A stretch of 64,000 nucleotides of DNA, from positions 1-64,000 of the forward strand of contig JAYZDF010000029.1 of assembly GCA_036337945.1 (NCBI GenBank), given 5' to 3'. Of the stretch, positions 17,483-26,181 are shown piece by piece (position 1 is the stretch's first letter; every line of letters begins with the position of its first letter). Under the pieces are notes generated by a model. That model did no database searches and was not told where the DNA came from. It worked only from the letters and a program-made list of their open reading frames with translations. Origin of the DNA: JAYZDF01 sp036337945. Lineage in GTDB: Bacteria; Myxococcota; Kuafuiibacteriia; Kuafuiibacteriales; Kuafuiibacteriaceae. A program made the translations under genes and the position numbers.

Positions 17483-19066
17483 CTAGGGCTGGGTTAGACA
17501 TAACTCGGGCCGATAAAGCGCTTCGGGCTGCATGTTTGCGTCAAATCGCGCCTTTGGAGAATTGTCGGGCTCCCAGATAATTTCGCCCACGTTCCATACT
17601 TCACCCGGACTTAAGCTCAGCATTAAGTCGGCGCTATCAATGCTCTCGATGAGTTGCCCCTCGGAATAGACTTCAACCGTCAATGAGGTCGTGCCTCCTA
17701 GTGACTTGCTATCGCAGAAATGCGCGAATACGCCGTATCGCCCTTCTTGTGGTTCATTCAAGCTGGTTATCTCAGGACCCATGGAACTCACGGCATCAAT
17801 ATCCAATCGCGGGTCGTCGAACTTACTCGTTACATCCGACCAATTCGGTCCACGATTGGCCCAGGAGCAGTCTGTTCCAGTTGATGTTCCGATTTGGCCG
17901 GAGCCATAGTCTCCTATCCTTCCTCCTGGCGAGACGAAGTGGAGATCAACATCTGTTTCTAAATTCCAACGAAGAAGAACTTGAAGATCTCGGGGCGCAA
18001 CACGGATTCTGCTTTCTGGAGTATCAAGACTCGGAATACCTCGTTCGTCGCTCGCTATCAGACGCAACACGTATGATCCAACATCGGTGACTTCAAAATC
18101 TCCTGTGGCTCGTTTACGAACTTGAATGTCATCACCATTATGAAACACAAGACCTGCTCTATCTGCGGGGGCTTCAACAATTTCCCAGCGAAAACTAGCT
18201 ATCGTGTCCCCTTCTGGGTCAAAGCTTTCTCGACCATCCAGACCTACTCGTTGCCCCACGCCAAGTGAGAAACGCCGGCCTTTATCCTCTCCATCACAAC
18301 CTATTTGCCCAAATACGGTTTGGCATCCCCACGCAATCGCTCTCGGGGCAAGATTAGCTTTGGCAAATACGGGAACTTCTATGCGGGGCTCCATCTCATC
18401 ATTCGAGATAATTTCGATCGTCCCCGAGTCAGAGAAGCGGTCAGCGGGGTGGTAAGAAATCACAACCGTCGTCGATGTTCGGGCTGCCAACATAATTGCC
18501 GACGCAACTACGTTTTCCGCGCGAAGGTCGGTTGATGTGGACGTCCAGGTGACTGATTCGATCGTAAGCAGATCTTCACCCACATTCGAAATCACGATAT
18601 CTCGTTCACGTCCGGCGCCCTCATCCACTGTGCCAAAGTCTAGACTTCTGGGCTCAACACTTATCCGGCGGAATCCACCAATACCATCCATTGGAATATC
18701 AATTTGCTTCTCTTCTGGATCATTTGTCCGAATCGTGAGCACTCCGGTGTACGGCTTTCGAGTTTCTAATGGCGTGAAGACCACATCAACTTCAATCGAC
18801 TGGTTAGGTCCCACATCGGCGGGGTACTGACCGCTTGTGAAAACATCAGCACCTTCAGATACAGAAATGCTCTCGAAAGAAAGGACACCTGCGCCTTTGT
18901 TTGCAACGTTCAGTTTGAGAACATTGGGCTCAGCAATGATCGCTTGCCCAAATGCCAATCTGCGGGGCGTAACTTCGATCTGAGGCTGTAATGCGAGAAT
19001 CTCTTCGTCAGCACAACCAGAGGAATGAACAGCAATGATGAGGCTAAACAGGAAGCGGTCAAACAC
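17483..19066 (-). CDS. Lipoprotein with two ASPM/HYDIN-like repeats and a PKD-like domain
   Basis: The frame is open back to 19336, but a GTG at 19066 (or 19072) gives a normal lipoprotein signal (VFDRFLFSLIIAVHSSGC) with an AGG site just upstream and clears the overlap with the divergent gene at 19306. The mature part has two choice-of-anchor-D/ASH-type beta repeats (IEVTPRRLAFGQ and ISVEPRSLDFGTVDEG), a PKD-like segment (LDGRESFDPEGDTIASFRW), and a C-terminal beta domain (LLRWNLETDVDLHFVSPGG) of the kind found in extracellular proteins. It probably sits on the cell surface or the outer membrane inner leaflet. Its function is unknown. Confidence 0.85.
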   Translation of the reverse strand: MFDRFLFSLIIAVHSSGCADEEILALQPQIEVTPRRLAFGQAIIAEPNVLKLNVANKGAGVLSFESISVSEGADVFTSGQYPADVGPNQSIEVDVVFTPLETRKPYTGVLTIRTNDPEEKQIDIPMDGIGGFRRISVEPRSLDFGTVDEGAGRERDIVISNVGEDLLTIESVTWTSTSTDLRAENVVASAIMLAARTSTTVVISYHPADRFSDSGTIEIISNDEMEPRIEVPVFAKANLAPRAIAWGCQTVFGQIGCDGEDKGRRFSLGVGQRVGLDGRESFDPEGDTIASFRWEIVEAPADRAGLVFHNGDDIQVRKRATGDFEVTDVGSYVLRLIASDERGIPSLDTPESRIRVAPRDLQVLLRWNLETDVDLHFVSPGGRIGDYGSGQIGTSTGTDCSWANRGPNWSDVTSKFDDPRLDIDAVSSMGPEITSLNEPQEGRYGVFAHFCDSKSLGGTTSLTVEVYSEGQLIESIDSADLMLSLSPGEVWNVGEIIWEPDNSPKARFDANMQPEALYRPELCLTQP

Positions 19067-19226
19067 TCGCACCTGCCTATTTAGACACGTTGAGCTCTTT
19101 ACGTGAACTAGAACCCTAGACAAAACGCCGAGGCAGTAGTCAAAGAACCTACTTATAATCAAATGTAAGCAAACTAGATATAGGTGGCACCCTTCTTGAC
19201 AGCACATCTGATAGGAGACAGTATGC

Positions 19227-19255
19227 TTACACCAAGCCCAAACGGGGTATATAAA
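19227..19255 (+). promoter_or_regulatory. Probable sigma-70 promoter of the RHH gene
   Basis: TTACAC at 19227-19232 and TATAAA at 19250-19255 are spaced by 17 bases. This predicts a start of transcription near 19262 and a leader of about 44 bases, containing the AAGGGA ribosome site just before the gene at 19306. Confidence 0.5.
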
Positions 19256-19305
19256 CCCACACGAACGAGTTTCGGGCAAAACAGACAATAAAAAGGGATT
19301 ATAAA

Positions 19306-19506
19306 ATGGCGAATACTGACAAACGAAAGCAATCACTCTATTTCCCCGAGGAAATGCTCAAAGAAATTCAGGATGAAGCGAATCGACAAGATCGCTCATT
19401 ATCGTGGATTGTTCAGCAGGCCTGGCGAATCGCTCGCTCTGAAATTATGCGCTTCCCATCTGTAAATGACGTACTAGAAGCCGGCCAGAACAAAAACGAC
19501 GGCTAG
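19306..19506 (+). CDS. TIGR04563-type ribbon-helix-helix small protein
   Basis: 66 residues: a short beta strand (KQSLYFPEEMLKEIQDEA) followed by two helices (DRSLSWIVQQAWRIARSEI), the layout of ribbon-helix-helix DNA-binding proteins. The sequence matches my memory of TIGR04563, a small family found essentially in Myxococcota. It is preceded by a good ribosome site (AAGGGA) and promoter. It probably acts as a dimeric DNA-binding regulator; targets are unknown. A perfect 12-base palindrome lies 52 bases after its stop codon. Confidence 0.88.
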   Translation: MANTDKRKQSLYFPEEMLKEIQDEANRQDRSLSWIVQQAWRIARSEIMRFPSVNDVLEAGQNKNDG

Positions 19507-19557
19507 CGCCGTATCAAAGCTACCAAATTCAAATCTAATTTTTTTCGGGATAACCTC

Positions 19558-19569
19558 GGTCATATGACC
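19558..19569. repeat. Perfect 12-base palindrome downstream of the RHH gene
   Basis: GGTCATATGACC is its own reverse complement. It lies in the 193-base gap between the RHH gene and the convergent LEA-type lipoprotein gene, in which nothing else is evident. It could be a protein-binding site; it has no T-run and is not a terminator. Confidence 0.5.
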
Positions 19570-19699
19570 AGGCGATGGACTCGTGAGGCCTACTCGTCAT
19601 GCGTCCCGCCTTCTAACCGCATAGAACCGTCTGCACTGGACTTTCCGCACCACAGATATTCTTACCGCGACTTGTGTTTACGAGCTTGAGACAGCGTTA

Positions 19700-20521
19700 C
19701 TAATTTCCTGCCAACTTAATCTCACCGACGTGCTCGAAAGGTAGGGTCGCGAAATCGAGTTCAAGCTCGCCGGTAACTTTGTAGTTGATGAGCTTAGAGG
19801 ACAGGAGCTCTTTCACTTCCTTTTTGCCGTAACTGCTTTCATCGAGAACCGTCGTCAGTTCGTACTCTTTAGCACCTGATCCGACCACTCGAATGCCGAT
19901 CGCAGCCTGTTCCGACTTAATCTCTTTGCCGTTCAGTTCGAGGGTGTACTCGACCCCACCGATTGATACAGCAAATACGTTTTCATTGATGAGTCGCAAG
20001 AATAGGGAAACATCGATGCCCGCTTTTCCATAGCGAGCGGCTTGAGCGTCATGCACCACGAATTTTGGAATAGAGGGTGTAGCAACCTCACTTTGTCGAC
20101 TAAAGTTAACTTTCGAACCGTCTTCGAGAGTGATGACTCCACTCAAGACAATGGGAAGGGTCCCCCGCTCAATCGCTGCCAAGTATGCTTTCGTTTCCTC
20201 TGGGAAAGGTATTTCTTGTCGAAAAGAGATCTCATGCTGTGCTCCTGGACCGAGCTGCTTCTTTGGCGTCATTGCGCCGGTAAGAACGCCTGCGATTTCT
20301 TTTGTATCGATACTGTAGTTGACTGCTTCGATCGACACTGGCGCGGACATTGGATTTTGTACGTTGAGGATGACTTCAACAGCTGTCTTACGTAGGCTGA
20401 CTGCGACAGGCATAACCCGTTCAACCTCAATATTGACCGTTGAAGCCACTTTCGGTTTTTGTGGACCTGCGCAGGCAATAGCGCTGCCAAGTAGACAAAG
20501 TGTTAGTCCTTTTAATTTCAT
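19700..20521 (-). CDS. LEA14/WHy-domain lipoprotein
   Basis: The ATG at 20521 is preferred over the longer frame from 20590: it has an AGGA site and starts with a lipoprotein-like signal (MKLKGLTLCLLGSAIACAG), and it removes the overlap with the upstream gene. The mature protein resembles LEA type 2 (WHy) domains: VILNVQNPMSAPVSIEAVNYSI and a second copy around LFLRLINENVFAVSIGGVEY, each an immunoglobulin-like beta sandwich. Such proteins are often membrane-anchored and of unknown role in bacteria. It lies 19 bases after another lipoprotein gene and is probably cotranscribed. Confidence 0.82.
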   Translation of the reverse strand: MKLKGLTLCLLGSAIACAGPQKPKVASTVNIEVERVMPVAVSLRKTAVEVILNVQNPMSAPVSIEAVNYSIDTKEIAGVLTGAMTPKKQLGPGAQHEISFRQEIPFPEETKAYLAAIERGTLPIVLSGVITLEDGSKVNFSRQSEVATPSIPKFVVHDAQAARYGKAGIDVSLFLRLINENVFAVSIGGVEYTLELNGKEIKSEQAAIGIRVVGSGAKEYELTTVLDESSYGKKEVKELLSSKLINYKVTGELELDFATLPFEHVGEIKLAGN

Positions 20522-20540
20522 GGATATAATTCCTTTTTCC

Positions 20541-21260
20541 TTATTCACAGTTCTTGAGTTCTCTACATTGCGTTTCGGTACATTCGCCATCTGCGGTACC
20601 TACACAGGCATCACAGATCTGATACGTTTGTCCTGAAGTGTCAGTAAATTTTGTATAGCCATAGCCCGGAACCAGCGTAAAGCGAGCGATCGCTGAGCCT
20701 CTTTGGCTGCTCAGCTCTATTGCTGTCTTAGTCATTCCATCATGGGTTACTGCAGTGGCATCCGTATTAATGACTGTCCATTGGTGGTCTTCCGCCATTC
20801 CATCTTTCGGTGTGGCATTGGTCTTGAATATCGACTCAGCAAATTCCACAGCCATCATATCCGCACCATATTGGAACTTGCCGACGAGTGGGAGCGGGTC
20901 CTCTGTGTATGAGCGAATTTCCGCCATTGTTCCTCGGCCATCTTGCTCTCTCGCAATTCGCAACTCAGCTGGAGTCGAAACGTCGAAGTATTCCTCTCGC
21001 GCAGCATCACCGCTATCTGACAGCCATTCCCGTTCGTAAAGTGAGCGACCTGCTATCGCAGTTGTGTTCGGACCGCTGACGCTCATGTTTAGGTAAGTCC
21101 GAGTTCCACTTCGGCGATACCTCCAACAATTTCCATCTACGAGGCCCATGAATTGCCGAATCTCGTCACCACTCGGTATCATTTCTTCCGGTGGTGCTGG
21201 GGGATCGCAAGCGAGAATGAAAACGCTCGCTAAGGTGAAAATCCTGTATACTTCCTTCAT
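20541..21260 (-). CDS. Putative lipoprotein, unknown function
   Basis: 239 residues with a lipoprotein signal (IFTLASVFILAC, Cys18). The mature part is beta-rich (GNCWRYRRSGTRTYLNMSVSG) and ends in a short cysteine-rich tail (YQICDACVGTADGECTETQC), probably disulfide-bonded. No family was recognised. It is the first gene of a pair with the LEA-type lipoprotein and diverges from the TPR gene at 21350. Confidence 0.78.
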   Translation of the reverse strand: MKEVYRIFTLASVFILACDPPAPPEEMIPSGDEIRQFMGLVDGNCWRYRRSGTRTYLNMSVSGPNTTAIAGRSLYEREWLSDSGDAAREEYFDVSTPAELRIAREQDGRGTMAEIRSYTEDPLPLVGKFQYGADMMAVEFAESIFKTNATPKDGMAEDHQWTVINTDATAVTHDGMTKTAIELSSQRGSAIARFTLVPGYGYTKFTDTSGQTYQICDACVGTADGECTETQCRELKNCE

Positions 21261-21349
21261 TGAGCCGGACTCTAGTGGAAATGTTCTGTAATGTGCAATG
21301 CTCTCTTCATTTGACAGGCTAAGTTCCTGCAGGCACAGCTAGTTTGTTC

Positions 21350-22198
21350 ATGGTCGATGAGCAGAAAACAGCAAATGAAGAAGCGAGCGACGCGTGCAAC
21401 GCGCAGGGCATCGCCGCTGCAGAGCGAAAGTGGTACAGTCAGGCGATCGAGTGCTTCGAAAAAGCTATCGAGCTCGACCCAAAATCAGCCCATGCCCATG
21501 ACAACCTAGCATCAGTATACGGCGAACTCGGGCAGCTCGAACAAGCGATGAATCACTATCTTCAAGCCCTCAAAATCGACGGAGATAATCCTACCGCCCA
21601 TTACAATTTGGCATGCTTTCTTGCGACATACGGAGAAACATTGGCCGTCGAGCAATTCCAGACGACGCTCGAACTGCAACCCGACTACCCAGATGCTCAC
21701 GTGAACCTTGGTTTATGTCTCGTCGACAAAGGCGAACATGAAGCAGCTCTGGATGCCTTCAAGAACGCTTATGCCCTCAATCCAGACGATATGGAGTGCC
21801 TTCAAGAACTGGCCGCAACGCTTATTGATTTGGGTGAATATGCCGAAGCGATCAGACACTTAAAGGCAGTCGTTAAAGCAAGTCCTAGTGACGTTGACGC
21901 ATGGATAGACCTTGGAGTCGCACAATCCGAACAGGGTTTTTATGCGGAGGCCGAGACCGCCTTTCTTCAAGCCAAACAAAACGGTCCTGATGATATTCTG
22001 GCGCTTTATCACCTTGCCGCCCTCTACGCAGCTTGGGAAAGGCAAGAAGAAGCGATCGAAGAACTAAAGATCGCAGGAACGCTCGATCCTCTTCAGGTTC
22101 TTGAATGGGCAGAATCAGATCGAGTCTTCGACGAGATTCGTTCGACCCAACAATATGTTGCGTGGAGACACTCACTTCAACCTTCTGCACGAACCTAA
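21350..22198 (+). CDS. TPR-repeat protein, cytoplasmic
   Basis: About 282 residues made almost wholly of tetratricopeptide repeats, roughly six (for example WYSQAIECFEKAIELDPKSA, NLGLCLVDKGEHEAALDAF). No signal peptide or membrane segment is present. A TTG at 21344 would add two residues; neither start has a strong ribosome site. Such proteins act as protein-interaction scaffolds; the partner is unknown. Confidence 0.85.
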   Translation: MVDEQKTANEEASDACNAQGIAAAERKWYSQAIECFEKAIELDPKSAHAHDNLASVYGELGQLEQAMNHYLQALKIDGDNPTAHYNLACFLATYGETLAVEQFQTTLELQPDYPDAHVNLGLCLVDKGEHEAALDAFKNAYALNPDDMECLQELAATLIDLGEYAEAIRHLKAVVKASPSDVDAWIDLGVAQSEQGFYAEAETAFLQAKQNGPDDILALYHLAALYAAWERQEEAIEELKIAGTLDPLQVLEWAESDRVFDEIRSTQQYVAWRHSLQPSART

Positions 22199-22239
22199 TG
22201 CAGCGCATACCTCTGCCTGGTAAAAACCCTTGTCAAAGT

Positions 22240-22265
22240 GCGTCGATACATGTCAGAATCGACGC
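22240..22265. repeat. Inverted repeat upstream of smc
   Basis: Arms GCGTCGAT and ATCGACGC pair perfectly over 8 bases around a 10-base loop. There is no following T-run, so it is more likely an operator or mRNA hairpin than a terminator. It lies about 130 bases upstream of the smc start in a gap with no other clear feature. Confidence 0.45.
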
Positions 22266-22395
22266 GTAATGACCCAAATATGCTCCTTCTGGCGCCGGTC
22301 TGAGTTTAGCGCCCTACATATTGTGGTATTAAATCGCAGCAACCCCAACAGAGTGTTGCAAACGTAATTTGTGAAAGGTACACGAGCGTCTCCGA

Positions 22396-25300
22396 ATGAA
22401 AATCAAGCGACTAGAAATCCATGGCTTTAAGAGCTTCGCCGACAGAACCGTTCTGAATTTTGGCGAAGGGATCACAGGCGTTCTTGGCCCGAATGGATGC
22501 GGCAAATCGAATATCGTTGATGCACTGCGTTGGTGCATGGGCGAACAATCCGCAAAGCACCTAAGGGGTGGCGCGATGGACGACGTCATTTTCGCTGGGT
22601 CGGAATCCAGAGGCCCTATGGGAATGGCAGAGGTTACTATCGCATTTAAAAACGATGGCACGAACTGCCCTCCGGAGTACAAGGAGCTGTCGGAAATTAG
22701 CATTACCCGTCAACTTTTCCGTGATGGCACGTCTAACTACATGGTCAATAAGCTCCCGGCACGCCTTCGAGATATCAATGAATTGTTTCTAGGAACAGGT
22801 ATCGGTCGGAATTCATACGCGATCATCGAGCAGGGACGAATTGGTCTGGTTGTAACATCGAAGCCAGACGACCGGCGCGCACTCATTGAGGATGCCGCAG
22901 GTATCTCGAAATATAAACTCAGGCGACGGCAAGCAGAACGTAAACTTGATGCTACTCACCAAAATCTTCTTCGCGTCACAGACATTATTACCGAACTCAA
23001 GAAGCGGATAGGAACGCTAGAGCGACAAGCAAAAAAAGCCGAAAAATACAAAGCCATCAAGACAGAGCTTCGAGAACTTGAGCTGTGCGCGGCAGTACAT
23101 CGCCATCTTGAGCTATCGTCACTTTCAGGACTTTCTCGGATCATCGTAAATGACAAGAAACAAGAGATAGGTGATCAAGAAGAGTATATTCTCAGCGAGG
23201 AACTTCGCATCGATGAGGCCAAAGATAAGCTCGCCGAGGAAGAAGAAGAGCTCCGAGCGACAGAATCACGGCTTCGTGAACTAGAGCAGAGCTTGGCCGT
23301 CGGAGAAAAAAACGTAGAGCACCTCGAGCGAGAACTTACCGGTCTCGAAGCACGACTTGTGGAAGCCAAGGCGGAACGTTCTTCTCTGGAAAATCAGGTC
23401 ATAGATGCCAGAACCGAACGAGAAGAACTGTCTGAAGTCGCAGACAAACTCGAGAACAGCGAAGGTAACGAAGCGCAGGAACTTGAGCAAAAAGTGGATG
23501 AGCTTGCCGCTCTAGAAAAGGAAATCAGCGATCTCGATTCAAATCTCGAAGCCCAAAAGCACCAATTGATCAGGTGTCTTACCGAGATTGCTCAAAACGA
23601 GAAAGACCTCGAAAACAATATTTCAAAGCTCAGAAGCTTCGACGAGCGCTTAGAAAAACTATCGGCAGAGAAATCCGAATTGAGTAAATTATCGCTCGAC
23701 GTCTCGAAAGATCTCGAAACGACCACCAAAAAACTAGACCAAAACCGGCAGCTTATTTTTTCAATTGATGGTCAAAAAGAAGCACAACAAGCGCAGCTGC
23801 ATAAAGATCAGACTGATTACGCGGAGAACGAAAAAGAACTTCGCGCGCAGCTCGAAGAAATGATGGACCACCGCTCGCGGTTGAACTCACTTCAGACCAT
23901 TCGAGCAAATTACGAAGGGTGCGCAGACGGCGTTCGCGCGGTCATGCAGCGTAGACAAGAAGAAACGGAAGTTGAGAAACTTCACGGCCTAGTTGCCGAT
24001 GTACTCACAACCGAACAGCGGTTCGAGACCGCAATCGAAGCGGTTCTTGGAGAGCGACTTCAGTACGTTATTGTTGATACGCAGTCGGATGGCGTCGAAT
24101 CCATCGGTTATCTTCGGGAGGCCAGCCAAGGCCGCTCAAGCTTTATTCCTCTCGACCTTCGAGAGGACCACGTATCCTGGGCGCCTCGCAATTCGAGTCG
24201 ACCACCTGGTGAATCGATAAGTGACCGCCCTCCCCCTGAGGAAATACAACAAGCAGCGCTTGAAGCACAGGCCGCTCTGCTCGAAAAGCCGAAGACAGAT
24301 GTAGCGACAAGCATTCCTTCTTTACTGCCTCACCCCGAAGCCATTTGGGATGAGGAAATCGACATATGGCCCAACCTAGAAGCCGATGGAGTCTGCGGGA
24401 AGATGGTCGACCTTGTAGAGGCCAAACCTGGATTTGAACAAGTGGCGCGAGTACTACTGGGAGATGTTGTTATTGTCGACGATCTCGAGAGCGCGCAAAA
24501 CCTATGGCTGAGTAACGGACACAGAAAAACACTAGTAACACTCGATGGGATTGTCCTTGATCCCGTAGGAGTAATCACTGGCGGCTCGACCGACGGTATC
24601 TCCACGGGAATGATGGCACAAAAGCGAGAAATCGAAGAACTCGTCGCTCGAATCCAAGAGCTGGAGACCGGAACGAGTATAAGACAGACTAAACAAGCAA
24701 AGCTTAAATCGAAAATAAGCAAAACCGAAGCTTCGTTGAAGCAGCTATCTCGAACTAAGCATGAAGAAGAACTCGCATTCGTTAGGCTCGAAAAAGATCA
24801 AAAGCTTCACCGTGACGCACTAGATATGCACAAGCGTTCTGTTGAGAAAATTCAAGACGAACGAGACGGCATAGAATCGAAACGAAAAGAATGCGCAGAA
24901 GAGCTAGAGCTCGCCAACTCAAGGGCTGAAACACTAGCGGAAGCCCGGCAGGATGCAGAAACAAAAATTCAGTCTGCGACCGACGAGTTCGCGAAGTCGA
25001 AAACTCGTGCACAACTACTTGCAGATCTCGTAACGGAACTGAAAGTCACCGTTGCAGCGAATACTGAAAAACGTGAAAACTCACGACGAAGCGTAAGCAG
25101 GATTGATGCCCTCATCCGAGAACTTTCGGCGCGCATAGAAAGGCTCGGCAGCAACGTGGAGTCAGGAAAATCAGAAGCTGAAACTCTAAAAGAGACCATC
25201 AAAGAGGCCTATTCACAGGGAACCGAAACAACAGGCCTCGCCGAAACGCAAAAAGAAAAATACGAACTCTCTGCGAAAGCGTACAAGGAACATTCCGCCA

Positions 25301-26172
25301 AAGTCCGCGAAGAAGAAAACGAAATCCGAACGAAACGTTCCGCGATCGACACGCTGAAAGATGCAATGAACGACGCAAACATTAAGTTACGTGAGTACGA
25401 AGTTTCGCTGGAAGCACTCCACGATCAAATCTTTGACCGTTACCAATTAGAGGTAATGGATATAGTCCACGATTATCATCTATCTCCTCGGCAAAGCGAA
25501 GAAGCGCAAAAGCATCGCGAAGAACTCCGGAAAAAGATTGAAAAAATGGGCGAAATCAATCTTACGGCAATTCGAGAATTTGAAGAAGTCAAAGAGCGCT
25601 ACGATTTCTTGTATGCGCAGGAACAAGACTTACAAGATGCGATATCTCAACTTAGAGCCGCGATTAAGAAAATTGACGTCACGAGCAAAGACCGGTTCCT
25701 CAAGGCGTTCGATTTGGTTAAAGAAAAGTTTGAGCTTGTTTTCCCACGGCTGTTCAACGGAGGAAGAGCAACACTTCTCATCACGGACCCGAGTAATCCA
25801 CTAGAATCCGGGATTGAGATGATGGCCCAACCACCAGGTAAGAAACTACAAACTGTAAATCTTCTGTCTGGTGGAGAAAAAGCGTTAACTGCTATTTCTC
25901 TAATCTTCAGTATCTTCCTGATCAAACCAACACCGTTCTGCTTATTGGACGAGGTTGACGCGCCACTTGATGACGCGAATGTGGGGCGATACAACGAGAT
26001 GGTCAAAGATATGGCTCAGCTGTCCCAATTTATTTTGATCACGCACAACAAGCGTACAATGGAAATTCCTGATCGGCTCTACGGTGTAACGATGGAAGAA
26101 CCTGGAATTTCTAAGCTTGTTGGTGTCGACCTCAAGCGCAAACAAAAACCAGCCGTAAAGGCGGCGTCATAG
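22396..26172 (+). CDS. smc: Chromosome segregation protein SMC
   Basis: 1258 residues; the ATPase of the bacterial condensin, which with ScpA/ScpB organises and separates chromosomes. The N-terminal head has Walker A GPNGCGKSNIVDALRW near residue 32 and MGEQSAKHLRGG. Two long coiled coils flank a hinge at about 515-665. The C-terminal head shows the ABC signature LLSGGEKALTAISL near 1157 and Walker B FCLLDEVDAPLDDAN near 1181. The length is slightly above usual (about 1180). scpA and scpB are not in the window. It runs convergent with the sigma-54 activator gene. Confidence 0.96.
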   Translation: MKIKRLEIHGFKSFADRTVLNFGEGITGVLGPNGCGKSNIVDALRWCMGEQSAKHLRGGAMDDVIFAGSESRGPMGMAEVTIAFKNDGTNCPPEYKELSEISITRQLFRDGTSNYMVNKLPARLRDINELFLGTGIGRNSYAIIEQGRIGLVVTSKPDDRRALIEDAAGISKYKLRRRQAERKLDATHQNLLRVTDIITELKKRIGTLERQAKKAEKYKAIKTELRELELCAAVHRHLELSSLSGLSRIIVNDKKQEIGDQEEYILSEELRIDEAKDKLAEEEEELRATESRLRELEQSLAVGEKNVEHLERELTGLEARLVEAKAERSSLENQVIDARTEREELSEVADKLENSEGNEAQELEQKVDELAALEKEISDLDSNLEAQKHQLIRCLTEIAQNEKDLENNISKLRSFDERLEKLSAEKSELSKLSLDVSKDLETTTKKLDQNRQLIFSIDGQKEAQQAQLHKDQTDYAENEKELRAQLEEMMDHRSRLNSLQTIRANYEGCADGVRAVMQRRQEETEVEKLHGLVADVLTTEQRFETAIEAVLGERLQYVIVDTQSDGVESIGYLREASQGRSSFIPLDLREDHVSWAPRNSSRPPGESISDRPPPEEIQQAALEAQAALLEKPKTDVATSIPSLLPHPEAIWDEEIDIWPNLEADGVCGKMVDLVEAKPGFEQVARVLLGDVVIVDDLESAQNLWLSNGHRKTLVTLDGIVLDPVGVITGGSTDGISTGMMAQKREIEELVARIQELETGTSIRQTKQAKLKSKISKTEASLKQLSRTKHEEELAFVRLEKDQKLHRDALDMHKRSVEKIQDERDGIESKRKECAEELELANSRAETLAEARQDAETKIQSATDEFAKSKTRAQLLADLVTELKVTVAANTEKRENSRRSVSRIDALIRELSARIERLGSNVESGKSEAETLKETIKEAYSQGTETTGLAETQKEKYELSAKAYKEHSAKVREEENEIRTKRSAIDTLKDAMNDANIKLREYEVSLEALHDQIFDRYQLEVMDIVHDYHLSPRQSEEAQKHREELRKKIEKMGEINLTAIREFEEVKERYDFLYAQEQDLQDAISQLRAAIKKIDVTSKDRFLKAFDLVKEKFELVFPRLFNGGRATLLITDPSNPLESGIEMMAQPPGKKLQTVNLLSGGEKALTAISLIFSIFLIKPTPFCLLDEVDAPLDDANVGRYNEMVKDMAQLSQFILITHNKRTMEIPDRLYGVTMEEPGISKLVGVDLKRKQKPAVKAAS

Positions 26173-26181
26173 TCGATAGTT

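Noticed and set aside
19067..19336. 90-codon N-terminal extension of the ASH-repeat lipoprotein
   Set aside because: It runs across the promoter and start of the divergent RHH gene and would bury the signal peptide internally.
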